Of a DNA stretch of 64,000 nt, positions 46,192-55,793 are shown piece after piece. The notes under the pieces are model-generated. The model did no database searches and had not been told where the DNA came from. It saw only the letters and a list, made by a program, of their open reading frames with translations. Made by a program: the position numbers and the translations under genes. Source of the DNA: Bradyrhizobium sp. Ai1a-2 (GTDB lineage Bacteria > Pseudomonadota > Alphaproteobacteria > Rhizobiales > Xanthobacteraceae). Each line of letters begins with the position of its first letter. Within the stretch, counting starts at the first letter, position 1. Where the stretch lies: positions 1-64,000 of the forward strand of contig NZ_AUEZ01000023.1 in assembly GCF_000426245.1 (NCBI RefSeq), written 5' to 3'.

Positions 46192-46665
46192 ATGGCTGAG
46201 AGCCGTCCCCCCTTTCCACCTTTCACCCATGAGACCGCCGTGCAGAAAGTGCGAGGCGCGGAAGACGGCTGGAATTCCTGTAATCCGGAAAAGGTGTCAC
46301 TCGCCTACAGCCCGGACAGCTACTGGCGAAACCGGTCTGAATTCATCAACGGCCGCGCCGAGATCGTCGCCTTTCTCACGCGGAAATGGGTAAAGGAGCT
46401 GGACTACCGCCTGATCAAGGAGCTTTGGGCGTTCACCGACAATCGGATCGCCGTACGCTTCGCCTATGAGTGGCACGACGATTCCGGAAACTGGTTTCGC
46501 TCCTACGGCAACGAGAACTGGGAATTTGCCCCGAACGGGCTGATGCAAAAACGGTTCGCCTGCATCAACGATCTTCCCATCAAGGAATCCGAACGGAAAT
46601 ACCATTGGGACCGTTCAGGACCTCGTCCCGCCGATCACAAGGGGCTTTCCGACCTCGGGCTTTGA
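46192..46665 (+). CDS. nuclear transport factor 2 (DUF1348) family protein
   Basis: 157 residues, cone-shaped NTF2-like fold of the DUF1348 type: FTHETAVQKVRGAEDGWNSC and ELDYRLIKELWAFTDNRIAV. Small soluble enzyme or binding protein of unknown substrate, common in soil bacteria. ATG 46192 has GAAATGGAG upstream. Confidence 0.9.
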   Translation: MAESRPPFPPFTHETAVQKVRGAEDGWNSCNPEKVSLAYSPDSYWRNRSEFINGRAEIVAFLTRKWVKELDYRLIKELWAFTDNRIAVRFAYEWHDDSGNWFRSYGNENWEFAPNGLMQKRFACINDLPIKESERKYHWDRSGPRPADHKGLSDLGL

Positions 46666-46731
46666 CGGTCCCTGTTCGGAGAGGAACTGCGGTCAAGTGG
46701 CGGCTTTCACCCTGGAGAAGCGATCACGATC

Positions 46732-46860
46732 ATGGACGACGTGACGACCAAGGATGGTGTCGAGATATCTTCTACACGGACCGGGAGTGGCAACACACGA
46801 TCCATGGCGCGCGTCGATGATCTGTCGGCGCGCCAGAGTGCCTATTGGTTAGGCATTGCA
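46732..46860 (+). pseudogene. short remnant of an alpha/beta-hydrolase gene
   Basis: From ATG 46732 the frame reads MDDVTTKDGVEI, the typical start of chloroperoxidase-type alpha/beta hydrolases. A one-base shift then restores IFYTDRE, the expected next words (IFYKD...), before the similarity ends. The rest of the hydrolase is gone. The frame continues without recognisable content to 46959. I infer a decayed copy; homology was judged by eye only. Confidence 0.45.
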
Positions 46861-47006
46861 AGAGCGGATCCTCGGGAGTTTGTCCGTGGTTCGTTACGGC
46901 CGTCGGTCGGTTGCTTACAACCGCAACTGTTCTCCCGAACGATTGAAATCACGCTGTAGCAAGCCGAGCCGATTCTGGCCGCTCCATATCGGAAGGAGGT
47001 CAGCCG

Positions 47007-47051
47007 ATGACACCAATGGCAATCCAAGCTCGGGAGTGCAATCATGCGTGA
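47007..47051 (+). CDS. possible 14-codon leader ORF
   Basis: ATG 47007 has an excellent Shine-Dalgarno GGAAGGAGGT (46991-47000), encodes MTPMAIQARECNHA and stops at 47049-47051, overlapping the ATG of the next gene (47044) in another frame. It could carry ribosomes to that gene by coupling. Length and start signal are seen; translation is inferred. Confidence 0.35.
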   Translation: MTPMAIQARECNHA

Positions 47052-47319
47052 GATAATCGGAGCAGTGATCCTGGCGGCTTTGTTCGCTGGTCGCGCGGCC
47101 ACGGCCGAAACGGTGGGAATGGCGAAACCATCGTCCGCCGCCGTCTCGTCGGGCTTGTCCGATACCTCATCACGGACAGGTCTGCCGTGGCCTGCGCCGG
47201 TCGGCCATCGTCAGCCCCACGCGAAGGACCTGCCGTCGCAGAATACGAACGAGCTCGAGCAGATCAGCGAAGAGGATCGTGCTGTCGACCGCAGGCTCAC
47301 GATCTGCCACGGCTGTTGA
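47044..47319 (+). CDS. small secreted protein of unknown function
   Basis: 91 residues with a clear signal peptide (MREIIGAVILAALFAGRAATA). The mature part has a Pro/Gln-rich middle (PAPVGHRQPHAKDLPSQN), an acidic stretch and a C-terminal RLTICHGC with two Cys. I do not recognise a named family. Its start overlaps the end of the mini-ORF above, suggesting coupled translation. Confidence 0.65.
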   Translation: MREIIGAVILAALFAGRAATAETVGMAKPSSAAVSSGLSDTSSRTGLPWPAPVGHRQPHAKDLPSQNTNELEQISEEDRAVDRRLTICHGC

Positions 47320-47581
47320 GTTTCGTGTATCGCATTCGTGGTCCCGTGCGTCGTGGCCGGCGTGACGCACGGGACAACGTTTCGAATGTAACTCATCTCC
47401 GATTCGCTGAAACGATCCTGTAGCTCTGCAACGTCATTGAAGCTGGCAACCACAACAATCCCATCCCGCCACAATGTCCTTCCGTCTGCCCGCAGATCGC
47501 GGATAAATCATATGACATGCGTCATTTCGGCTCGGCCGACGCGACAAGATCCGAATTTGGTGTGATTAAGAGGCGCGCCGA

Positions 47582-48467
47582 ATGGATCTCAACTCCCTTC
47601 AAACCTTTGTCTCTGTGGTTCGGGCTGGCGGATTTGCCGCAGCAGCACGTCAGACCAATACACCGCGCTCGTCCGTCAGTCTGCGCATCCGAACCTTGGA
47701 GAGGACGCTCGGCGTCCGTCTCTTCAAGCGCTCGACCCGCGCTTTTTCGCTCACCACAGAAGGCGCCGAACTGTACGGCCGCTCGGCGGACGCACTGGCC
47801 TCCCTCACCGGCGCGCTCGCCGGCCTGGGCAAGGCAGGCACCTCCTATGTCGGTGGAATCCGTCTGACGGCGCCGGCGGACTTTCCGCCCGGTAATCATC
47901 GCCGGCGCTGTTTCCGAATTCCGCGAAGCGCACCCCGGTGTGCGGTTCGAGGTGCTGCTCACGAACGACGTGCTCGACCTCATCTCGGAAAACATCGATG
48001 TTGCCCTTCGCATTGGCGCTTCCAACCCGCAGGAAGCACTTGTCAGGGGTGTTCTCGACATGGAGTTCGGCCTCTATGCCAGCGCCGAATATCTGCGCAG
48101 GAACGGCGAGCCAGCCAGCATACACGCGGTGAGCACGCTGATCGGGCCCGATCGGCCCGAGCTTCGCCGCCTGCTGTGCCGCGCTCTCAAGAACGGGATT
48201 GAGTTCCCACAGTTTCAGGTCGCGGTGGACAGCTTCGCGTTGGCGCGCGAATTCGTCTTGCTGCACCAGGGCGTCGGGCTGTTGCCGCAATCGCTGTGCC
48301 GAGCTGAACTTGCGTCGCAAGCCGTCGTGCCCGTGCTGCCGAACCTGTTCTCGGGATCGATCCGGCTGCACCTCACCTTTCCCTCGCGCGCCGACCTCAA
48401 TCCCAAGGTCAACGCGTTTGCGCAAATACTGGCGCGCCATCTGGAGGCTGCGGCGGCCGGACAGTGA
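47582..48467 (+). pseudogene. LysR family transcriptional regulator with a frameshift
   Basis: The 5' frame from ATG 47582 gives a LysR winged HTH (LNSLQTFVSVVRAGGFAAAA; RLFKRSTRAFSLTTEGAELY). After ADFPP (about 47888) this frame loses meaning. Dropping the G at 47891 moves to the frame VIIAGAVSEFREAHPGVRFE, which runs on with the substrate domain to 48467. The joined protein is about 294 residues, the normal LysR length. Either a real inactivating frameshift or a sequence error. If intact it would be a regulator of nearby genes such as the cupin. Confidence 0.8.
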
Positions 48468-48581
48468 CGCGCTCGATCGGCCAGTATCCTGGCCGCTCTG
48501 TCCGGATAGGTGAGGCTACTTAAGGAGAAACGCGGCCGCCATATGCATTTTCGTAGACAGCAACCTTACTCTGGAGCGAAC

Positions 48582-49016
48582 ATGCAAGCCGACATCACCA
48601 CAGAATTCGAAACGACCGAATTTGCCGGGATCCGCGCCAGGATCATCAATCCCTATCCGAGCCCCTTCACGATCCTCGACATGACGATCAAGCCCGGCGC
48701 AGGCGCGCCCGCGCACATCTCCGCCACCGAAGACAAGCTCTTCATCGTGATCGAGGGTCAATTGAAGTACCTCATCGGCGACCGCACCGCCGTGGCGGGC
48801 CCGGGCGCGCGGGTCCAGGTCCCGAGGGGGACGGTGCACGGCTTCACCAATGTCGGAGATGCCGACGCTCGACATATCCTGGTGTCCACGCCGCGCCGCC
48901 ATGAAGAGTTCTTCCGCGACCTGCAAGACATTCCCGATCCCCGGGAGGAGCATATGGACCGCTTGCCCGGCATTGCTGCGCGTCACGACCAGGCGATCGT
49001 CGGGCCTCTTCCTTAA
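48582..49016 (+). CDS. cupin domain protein
   Basis: 144 residues from ATG 48582 (CTGGAGCG upstream). A single cupin barrel: ILDMTIKPGAGAPAHISATE and the second motif PRGTVHGFTNVGD, where the His residues usually hold a metal. Function may be a dioxygenase, isomerase or binding protein. It lies 115 bases downstream of the LysR gene on the same strand. Confidence 0.88.
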   Translation: MQADITTEFETTEFAGIRARIINPYPSPFTILDMTIKPGAGAPAHISATEDKLFIVIEGQLKYLIGDRTAVAGPGARVQVPRGTVHGFTNVGDADARHILVSTPRRHEEFFRDLQDIPDPREEHMDRLPGIAARHDQAIVGPLP

Positions 49017-49379
49017 GTTCTGTACAGCTGGCGTGCGCCCGATGCCGCGGGTGCACGCCGGCGACGACTGAAGGTGAACCGCTTCACAGGAATGTCGGGC
49101 GGAGGATGGTATTCATTGGGGGTTGCAGGACAATGAACGTCAGCGACGCTTACGCGTCGTTGCGATCGTTGCGGCTGCGACGCCGCTAGATCACGATCCG
49201 ATTGGATAGAATCGGATCACGATCTCATTTCGTCGTTTGAGCATGATCTTCCTGCGCAAACGCTGCACGTTTGTCGCGAGGGAAAACCGGTTTCCACTTT
49301 TCCGGATCATGCTCCAGCAGATTTCCAGTGCCCGTCTCGTGTTGCCGTGTCGTACGGCGGTTTTTTGAAGGAGCACGCC
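49017..49379. repeat. intergenic region with a repeat (family E, 49185-49313)
   Basis: 363 bases. The right half holds a repeat with GATCACGATCCGATTGGAT, a hairpin ATCCGATTGGATAGAATCGGAT, then GAGCATGATCTTCCTGCGC and AACCGGTTTCCACTTTTCCG, ending GGATCATGCTCC, where GAGCATGAT/ATCATGCTC are inverted. Such sequences are frequent between Bradyrhizobium genes. A trace of the same words (CTTTTCCGGATCATGCTTCA) occurs at about 43745. No gene is supported in this stretch. Confidence 0.7.
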
Positions 49380-50630
49380 ATGAAATCTTCCTCGGTCATT
49401 TCCCAAATGCTGTTGGCAACTGCCATGATTGCAGGCCTCGCCGAAGCGGCGCGAGCCGATGTGATCATGGACTGGAATGCAAAGGCTGATGCGATCGCGG
49501 TGGAAAAGCAAATCCTGCCGGCCGGTCAAAGCCGCGCGCTGTCGATGATGCATGTCGCGATGTTCGAGGCGGTGAACGCCATTGACCACAGATATGCGCC
49601 GTACAAATTCACGCTCAGCGCCGATCGCTCGACTTCGAAGGAAGCTGCCGCCGCGACAGCCGCGCATGATGTACTGGTCTCGATTTATGTCGATCGGAAA
49701 TCCGATCTCGATTCCGCATTGTCGGCGTCGCTCTCGGCTGTTGCCGATACCGATGCGAAGTCGGCGGGCATCGATCTCGGGAGGAAGGCGGCCGCCGCCA
49801 TCATTGCGCTCCGTGCAAATGATGGAAGCGCGGCACAGGAGAGCTATCGCCCCTATACCAGGCCCGGTGTCTACGTTCCGACTTCGGTGCCTGTGTTCAG
49901 CACCACGGGCGCGACCACCCCGTGGGTCATGACGACGGGCTCGCAATTCCGGCCCGATCCGCCGCCCGCGCTCGATTCCGAGACCTGGACGCGGGATCTC
50001 AATGAAATTCGCGAAGTCGGCGCACGCAACAGCACCACGCGCACGGCAGAGCAAACGACGATGGGCCGCTTCTGGTTCGTGGTTGGCGCTCGTACCTACA
50101 ATCCCATCGTCAAGCAGGCCGCGATCGCGAAGGGCATGGACATTGTCGACTGCGCCCGGCTCTTCGCGCTTACTTCGATGGCGGGCAATGACGCGATCGT
50201 CGCGGTCTTCGATGCCAAGTATCGCTACAATTTTTGGCGGCCTGTCACGGCGATACGCAACGCCGACATCACCGGAAATTCGGCAACGCCACGCGATGCG
50301 TCATGGTTGCCGTTGGGCGAAACCCCGATGCATCCGGAATATCCGTGTGCGCACTGCATTACGTCCGCTGCGGTCGGGGCCGTTCTGCAAAGCGTCGTCG
50401 GAGACGAGTTTGGGGAGTTCTCGCTCACCAGCCCGACCGCCCCCGGCGTGACGCGCAAATGGACGCGGATCCAGGATTACAGTGACGAGGTGGCCAACGC
50501 ACGCATCTACGCCGGTTTTCACTATCGATTTTCTACCGAAGTTGGAAAACAGATGGGCAGGAAGATCGGCGAGTTGACCATGGCGACCCAGCTTCGCGGT
50601 GTGGAAGCCAGGGCAGATCCAAAGCCTTGA
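49380..50630 (+). CDS. vanadium-dependent haloperoxidase-like/PAP2 protein, secreted
   Basis: 416 residues with a signal peptide (SQMLLATAMIAGLAEAARA). The C-terminal half follows the vanadium haloperoxidase/acid phosphatase plan: KYRYNFWRPVTAIRN (Lys and Arg for vanadate/phosphate), HPEYPCAHCITSAA (in place of the PSGH motif), and ARIYAGFHYRFSTEVGKQMG (Arg and final His). The enzyme would either halogenate with peroxide or act as a phosphatase; the sequence alone does not decide. Shine-Dalgarno GAAGGAG precedes ATG 49380. Starts after a repeat. Confidence 0.88.
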   Translation: MKSSSVISQMLLATAMIAGLAEAARADVIMDWNAKADAIAVEKQILPAGQSRALSMMHVAMFEAVNAIDHRYAPYKFTLSADRSTSKEAAAATAAHDVLVSIYVDRKSDLDSALSASLSAVADTDAKSAGIDLGRKAAAAIIALRANDGSAAQESYRPYTRPGVYVPTSVPVFSTTGATTPWVMTTGSQFRPDPPPALDSETWTRDLNEIREVGARNSTTRTAEQTTMGRFWFVVGARTYNPIVKQAAIAKGMDIVDCARLFALTSMAGNDAIVAVFDAKYRYNFWRPVTAIRNADITGNSATPRDASWLPLGETPMHPEYPCAHCITSAAVGAVLQSVVGDEFGEFSLTSPTAPGVTRKWTRIQDYSDEVANARIYAGFHYRFSTEVGKQMGRKIGELTMATQLRGVEARADPKP

Positions 50631-50799
50631 CGCCTTGGCGTTCGGCGGCGGCCGGCTCTCACGGTCGACCGCCGAATGCTTACACCATTTCCGGTGATGC
50701 TAGTCCGGCTTGCCATCGCAAAGTTATACAACTAAGGTACTAACATACGGGGCAGCAGAGAGGCGCCGCTGTATTTAAGCATTTGACGGAGGCTTCGCT

Positions 50800-51168
50800 A
50801 TGGGCGGTATCTTCCGAGACTCTAATCTTCAAGACAAAGTTGCTGATTTTTCATACCAGAACGACGCTCTCGCGGAGATGATCGTCGAAGCGTGGATCGA
50901 CCCTACTTTCGAAACGCAAGTGACAACGAGACTGGCAAACGGTACCTCGCCGAATGCCAAGGCTGAGCTTGAGGCGCGCGGCTTTTATTTTTCAAATCCC
51001 GTCGTGGTCACGGAAACCGAATACAATGATGGTTTTCACTTGACGGATCCCCAAACCGGAATCGTTTTTGTGATCCCGGACCGATCACGTATTGGGACGC
51101 CTCCGAAGCACCAGTCCCTCTTGGACACGGCCCGCTTGCTGATGGCCATTACGCCGAACGGAATCTAG
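50800..51168 (+). CDS. small protein resembling nitrile-hydratase-like leader peptides (possible RiPP precursor)
   Basis: 122 residues. Residues 21-94 follow the pattern of the nitrile hydratase alpha-like leader peptide family (NHLP): LAEMIVEAWIDPTFETQV, then AKAELEARGFYFSNPVVVTE and a final IVFVIPD, like the family AWxDxxF ... AxxELG ... V..E.. ... VLP. No Gly-Gly cleavage site is seen, and the tail 95-122 (RSRIGTPPKHQSLLDTARLL ...) has no Cys. A strong Shine-Dalgarno (GACGGAGG) precedes ATG 50800. The next gene, 97 bases on, is a haem-oxygenase-like enzyme, which suggests a peptide/modifier pair. Family assignment is a by-eye inference. Confidence 0.6.
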   Translation: MGGIFRDSNLQDKVADFSYQNDALAEMIVEAWIDPTFETQVTTRLANGTSPNAKAELEARGFYFSNPVVVTETEYNDGFHLTDPQTGIVFVIPDRSRIGTPPKHQSLLDTARLLMAITPNGI

Positions 51169-51265
51169 CGCGGTCGAGACTGGGCCTGAGTTGTGTTTTT
51201 AGCGGGGTTCGCGCGGATCGTGCGAGGTGCGATCGCGTGCGGCCGCTCGGATATGGAGGTGTGGA

Positions 51266-52123
51266 ATGGCGCCCCTGGTCACGGAGTGGGTCAACGTTAA
51301 CGACAAGACTTCGATCATCGCCCGCGAGTCGGGAGAGGTGTGGTTTCATTCCCCGCGCGGCGCAAAGGAATACACAGATCCATTTGCGATTCCGATGACG
51401 GGCGTAGGTGCCAGGGGCAGCACGATCGGGCTGCTCGACGGCGCCATCAATCTCGGATTTGCCAGAATTGAGGGGCGCCTCGCCAGCCCGGCGCCGACGC
51501 TCGTCGGCTACATCGTCGCCATCGTGGGCGCCTACCACACATCTGTCCATACGCCGCGGAATCTCCAGCGCGCCGCAAGGCGATTCAACGAATTGGGGAG
51601 GCCGGAAGTTGCGGCTTATCTTGAAGAGCGCGCGCGCGAGGAGACCGGTCACGACCGGCTTGCGCTCAAGGATCTTCACGCGCTGGGCCTGCCTGCCGAG
51701 CGATTGGTCGCCAACTTCATCCCCGAGGGCATCAAGCCGCTCTGCGAGCGCTTCGATGAGCTTTGCGTCCAGGATTACCCGATCGGCTGCATCGGCTATT
51801 CCTATTGTCTGGAGCGCATCGCCGCGCTCAAGCAGAAGGCCGATATCGAGAGGGTGCAGGCACTATGCCCTGATGGCGTCGATGCGACTCGCTTTCTCCG
51901 AAGTCACAGTTGCCTTGGGAGCGAGGTCGCTCATGTGGAAGAGACGATCGAGTTTGTCGCCTCGCTTCCCCCGAGCGACCGCATCAGCGTCGTCCAGGAG
52001 ACGTATGAATCGGCTTTGATCATGGCCGAGGGATATAATCACGAGCTGCTAAAATCCGAGGCGGAGATGCTCGACGAGCTGCAGCAGGCGGTCGGAGAGG
52101 CACTTCCGTATCGTCTCAGTTAG
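51266..52123 (+). CDS. haem-oxygenase-like, probable diiron (HDO-type) enzyme
   Basis: 285 residues from ATG 51266 (ATGGAGGTG upstream). The helical core has the carboxylate/His pattern of iron-containing haem-oxygenase-like oxidases: E121 and H129 in EERAREETGHDRL, E183 in YSYCLERIA, and H223 with E225/E226 in EVAHVEETIEF. H91 and H95 lie in GAYHTSVHTPRNL. The first 75 residues are extra beta-like sequence (STIGLLDGAINLGFARIEG). Family members cleave C-C bonds, desaturate or oxidise amino-acid-like substrates. Neighbour context suggests action on the small protein encoded upstream; unproven. PqqC or TenA relatives are alternatives. Confidence 0.6.
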   Translation: MAPLVTEWVNVNDKTSIIARESGEVWFHSPRGAKEYTDPFAIPMTGVGARGSTIGLLDGAINLGFARIEGRLASPAPTLVGYIVAIVGAYHTSVHTPRNLQRAARRFNELGRPEVAAYLEERAREETGHDRLALKDLHALGLPAERLVANFIPEGIKPLCERFDELCVQDYPIGCIGYSYCLERIAALKQKADIERVQALCPDGVDATRFLRSHSCLGSEVAHVEETIEFVASLPPSDRISVVQETYESALIMAEGYNHELLKSEAEMLDELQQAVGEALPYRLS

Positions 52124-52233
52124 GGCCTTCGTAAAGTATGAGGCGCGTTGCTCGGCCCTCGGCGTGATCGGAACGGCGTGACAGTCGTCGCAGTCTGGCG
52201 CGCGTCGAGGTACAAGGAACGAGGGCCTCTGCA

Positions 52234-55200
52234 ATGGCGAGGACAAGCACCGAGCTGACCGACTGGCTGTGTGGACACGGCCTGGGTCAGTACGCCCAGG
52301 CCTTCGCCGACAACAACATCGAATACTCGGTCCTTCCTGATTTGACGGACAATGATCTCAGGAAGCTTGGCATCAATTCCCTGGGTCACCGCAAGAAGCT
52401 GCTGAAGGCCATCGAAGCCTTGACGGCAGCGAAGTTCGGCGTGGCGTCCGCCTCGGTCCTGCCGCAGCGCGAAGCGGAATTCCGCCAGATCACGGTGATG
52501 TTCAGCGATCTGGTCGGCTCTACGCAGCTTTCAGAGGCGCTGGACCCGGAGGATCTGCAGAAACTCATTGACGCGTATCGGGGGGAATGCAGCACCGCGA
52601 TCCGGCGCTACGGAGGCGAGGTCGCGCGCTACTTCGGCGATGGCGCGATGGCGTTCTTCGGTTGGCCCTATGCGCATGAGGACGACGCCGTTCGTGCCAC
52701 TCATGCGGCACTGGAGATCGTTTCCAGAGTTGCGAAGATTCCAGGGCCGGTCACCCTGACGTGCCGGGTGGGCGTCTGCTCCGGTCCCGTCGTGGTCGGC
52801 GAAACCGGGGACAGCGGCACGTGGTCGATGGACGCGGTAGGGGAGACGCCGAACATCGCCGCGCGTCTGCAGACACTTGCCGCCGCCAACACGGTGGTCG
52901 TTTCGGAATCGACCAGGCGACTCGTATCGGCGGCCTTCGATTTTCAGGACCTCGGTCTCCAGGAGCTCAAAGGTGTAAGCGAATCCGTTCACGTCTATCG
53001 CGTGCTCTCGGCAAAGCACACCGCCAACCGCTTCGAGGCGGCGCATACGGGCTCCCTTACGCCGCTGATCGGGCGCTCCAGCGAGCTTTCGCTGCTGCTC
53101 GACCGATGGCAGAAGGCCAAGGAGGGCGACGGCCAGGTCGTATTCCTTTCGGGCATTCCCGGAGTCGGAAAATCGAGGCTTCTCCACGAACTGAAATCGC
53201 GTGTCGAGGATGAGCCGCACGTCCTGCTTCACCATCAGTGCTCGCCCTATCACAGTCAGAGCGCGTTCTTCCCTGTCATTGAGCAGATCGAGCAGGCGGC
53301 ACAACTGACGGCGCGCGAGCCCGATGCGGATAAGCTTGCGAAGCTCAAGGCCTATCTTCCGCACCCGATCGATGGCGCGATGGAGCCGGTCGCGTTGATC
53401 GCGAAGCTGCTGTCGATCCCCTCGGAAAACGACGAACTGTCAGGGCTTACGCCGAGGCAAGTGAAGAACAGGACGATCTCTACCCTGGTCGACATCCTGT
53501 TGGCATTTTCCGCTCAACGCCCGACGCTCTGCATCTTCGAGGATGCGCATTGGCTCGATGCGTCGACCCTCGAGCTGCTCGAACTGGTCACCAGCCGCAT
53601 CGATCGCGCCCGCGTGCTGCTGATCGTATCCTGCCGGCCTGAATTTCGTCCCGGGTGGATCACTCACGCGAACACCACCTTGCACTCGCTCACCCGGCTG
53701 TCGCACAGCGAAGTGAGGGCGATGATCCGGGAGCTCTCGAGCGGCGCGAGCATGCCCCAGCCGTTGCTCGAGCAGATCATCGAAAAGGCCGACGGCGTCC
53801 CGCTATTCATCGAGGAGCTGACAAACAGCACGTTGAGCGCGCCCTTGCGGGGTCGAGGCGCTGTCGAGCGCAAGATGCAAACGGCATTGCTCAGGGTTCC
53901 GGACACGCTAAGCGACGCCTTGATGGAGCGGCTCGACCGGGTCGCGCCGAGCCGCAGACTTGCACAGATCGCGGCCGTGATCGGACGGGAGTTCTCCTAT
54001 GATCTCCTGTCGGCTGCATCGCAGGTTGCCGAGGGGGATATGCTGTCGGCGCTTACACTGCTCGAACGCGCCGATATCATTTACCGGGTCGATGTTTCGC
54101 CGTTCGTGCGTTACGCCTTCAAGCACGTGCTGCTGCGCGATGCGATCTACGACTCCCTGCTCAAGAGCAAGCGGCTGCAGTTCCACGCCGATATCGCCAC
54201 CATCCTTGAGCATGACTTTCCGGAGCTTGCCGAAAATCAGCCCGAGGTTCTCGCCTATCACTATCAGGAGGCCGGCAATCATCCACTTGCGATTCGCTGC
54301 TGGTTCAAGTCCGGGCAACGCGCGCTTGCGAATTCCGCCAACGTCGAGGCCATCGGCAATTTTCGAAAGGCGCTTCAGCTTCTGAACGCCATGCCGGACA
54401 CGCTCGAGCGGACCAGGCAGGAGATCGACATTCAGTTGGCGTTGGGCATACCCCTCATTGCTGTGCAGGGCTATGCCTCTGCGGAAACGCGCGAAGCCTT
54501 TTCGCAGGCGCGTGCGCTCTGCCTGCGGCTCGGCAACATTCCCGAATATCTCCAGGCGCTGTTCGGGCTGTGGGGGAATTTGTGGATGTCGGGCAAGAAT
54601 GATGAAGCGCTCGGCATGGCCGAAGAATTCCTCTCGCGGGCTCAGGCATTGTCCGACGCCGTGCCGCCAATGGTCGCTCATAGAATGATGGGCAGCTCGT
54701 TATTGACGATCGGTGACTTTCGATCCTCGGCTGACCATTTCGAGCAGTCGATCAAGCTTTCGATGAACAAGGAAAGGCCGCCGCTATACCATCTCTATAT
54801 GGTCGAGCCGCAGGCGGCGTCGCTGCTGCTCCTGTCCTGGGATTTGTGGTTCCTCGGCTATCCCGACCAAGCGCTCGCGCGGGTCTCGGAAGCGCTTGCC
54901 TTGGCGCGAGATCTTCGCCACCCCTATACCGTAGCTTTCGCGCATTACATGACCTCGGTCGTGCACCTCCTGCGCGGCGAGGCCGATCTCGCCTTCGAGA
55001 ACGCCGAAAAGAGCCTCGGAGTGTCGCGAGAGCAGCGGTTCTCGCTCTACGCGATCCTGTCGCGAATTTCGCGCGGCCGGGCACTCGGCGACCTCGGCCG
55101 GATCGAAGAGGCCCGCGCCGAGATCGCTCGCGGGCTCGACGAGGCCCGGCAGAACAACGTCGGTTTCATGCTGCCGATGATGGAGAGCTGGCTCGCGGAG

Positions 55201-55575
55201 ATGCACGCCAGGGCAGGAGAAAATGAGTACGCGCTATGGATCGTCGGGCAGACCCTGACAAATCTCGATGACGTGACAGGCAGGTCATGGGAATCGGAAT
55301 TGCATCGGCAAAGAGCGCAGCTTGTACTGGCGCCCGATCCATCGAACGTTTCGGAAGCCGAATCCTGCCTGAAGAAGTCCATCGAAGTGGCACGTGGCAA
55401 AAGCGCCAAATCCCTGGAGTTGCGCGCCTCGATAGACCTTGCCGAACTCTGGCGCGGGCAAGGAAGGCTTGACGCGGCCCGCGCGCTATTGGAGCCAATC
55501 TGCGGCTGGTTCGACGAGGGGGCCGAGACGGGCGACCTCAGGCGAGCGCGCGCGGCTCAGGCCGCGGCGCTCTGA
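52234..55575 (+). CDS. SAM domain / class III cyclase / AAA-type ATPase / TPR signalling protein
   Basis: 1113 residues. Domains in order: SAM (about 5-66; LTDWLCGHGLGQYAQAFADN), class III nucleotide cyclase (about 85-265; VMFSDLVGSTQLSEALDPED, FGDGAMAFFGWP), a MalT/STAND-type ATPase (about 280-600) with P loop GIPGVGKSRLL (near 306) and a Walker-B-like LCIFEDAHWLD (near 432), then TPR-like helices to the end. Bradyrhizobium has many such cyclase-ATPase-TPR proteins. Predicted to make cAMP or cGMP in response to a bound partner or ligand. It starts 110 bases after the diiron gene on the same strand. Confidence 0.9.
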   Translation: MARTSTELTDWLCGHGLGQYAQAFADNNIEYSVLPDLTDNDLRKLGINSLGHRKKLLKAIEALTAAKFGVASASVLPQREAEFRQITVMFSDLVGSTQLSEALDPEDLQKLIDAYRGECSTAIRRYGGEVARYFGDGAMAFFGWPYAHEDDAVRATHAALEIVSRVAKIPGPVTLTCRVGVCSGPVVVGETGDSGTWSMDAVGETPNIAARLQTLAAANTVVVSESTRRLVSAAFDFQDLGLQELKGVSESVHVYRVLSAKHTANRFEAAHTGSLTPLIGRSSELSLLLDRWQKAKEGDGQVVFLSGIPGVGKSRLLHELKSRVEDEPHVLLHHQCSPYHSQSAFFPVIEQIEQAAQLTAREPDADKLAKLKAYLPHPIDGAMEPVALIAKLLSIPSENDELSGLTPRQVKNRTISTLVDILLAFSAQRPTLCIFEDAHWLDASTLELLELVTSRIDRARVLLIVSCRPEFRPGWITHANTTLHSLTRLSHSEVRAMIRELSSGASMPQPLLEQIIEKADGVPLFIEELTNSTLSAPLRGRGAVERKMQTALLRVPDTLSDALMERLDRVAPSRRLAQIAAVIGREFSYDLLSAASQVAEGDMLSALTLLERADIIYRVDVSPFVRYAFKHVLLRDAIYDSLLKSKRLQFHADIATILEHDFPELAENQPEVLAYHYQEAGNHPLAIRCWFKSGQRALANSANVEAIGNFRKALQLLNAMPDTLERTRQEIDIQLALGIPLIAVQGYASAETREAFSQARALCLRLGNIPEYLQALFGLWGNLWMSGKNDEALGMAEEFLSRAQALSDAVPPMVAHRMMGSSLLTIGDFRSSADHFEQSIKLSMNKERPPLYHLYMVEPQAASLLLLSWDLWFLGYPDQALARVSEALALARDLRHPYTVAFAHYMTSVVHLLRGEADLAFENAEKSLGVSREQRFSLYAILSRISRGRALGDLGRIEEARAEIARGLDEARQNNVGFMLPMMESWLAEMHARAGENEYALWIVGQTLTNLDDVTGRSWESELHRQRAQLVLAPDPSNVSEAESCLKKSIEVARGKSAKSLELRASIDLAELWRGQGRLDAARALLEPICGWFDEGAETGDLRRARAAQAAAL

Positions 55576-55793
55576 TCCTCGTCGCCGGCGGTCCACGGCT
55601 CCGCCGGCGCGAGGTCCGCGTGCTGCCTGCCGCTTCGACACCAACTGAAACTTATGAAATCACTACATGGACCTTATATCAGCGGCCCAAAACCTTATGC
55701 TGTCTTGATATCGGCCCTGCTAGCGTTGGCTGACGCTGCTATTTGGAACCGATTCGAGAGGAATGTGGCGCTCAGCCGCGCGCCAGGACGGCC

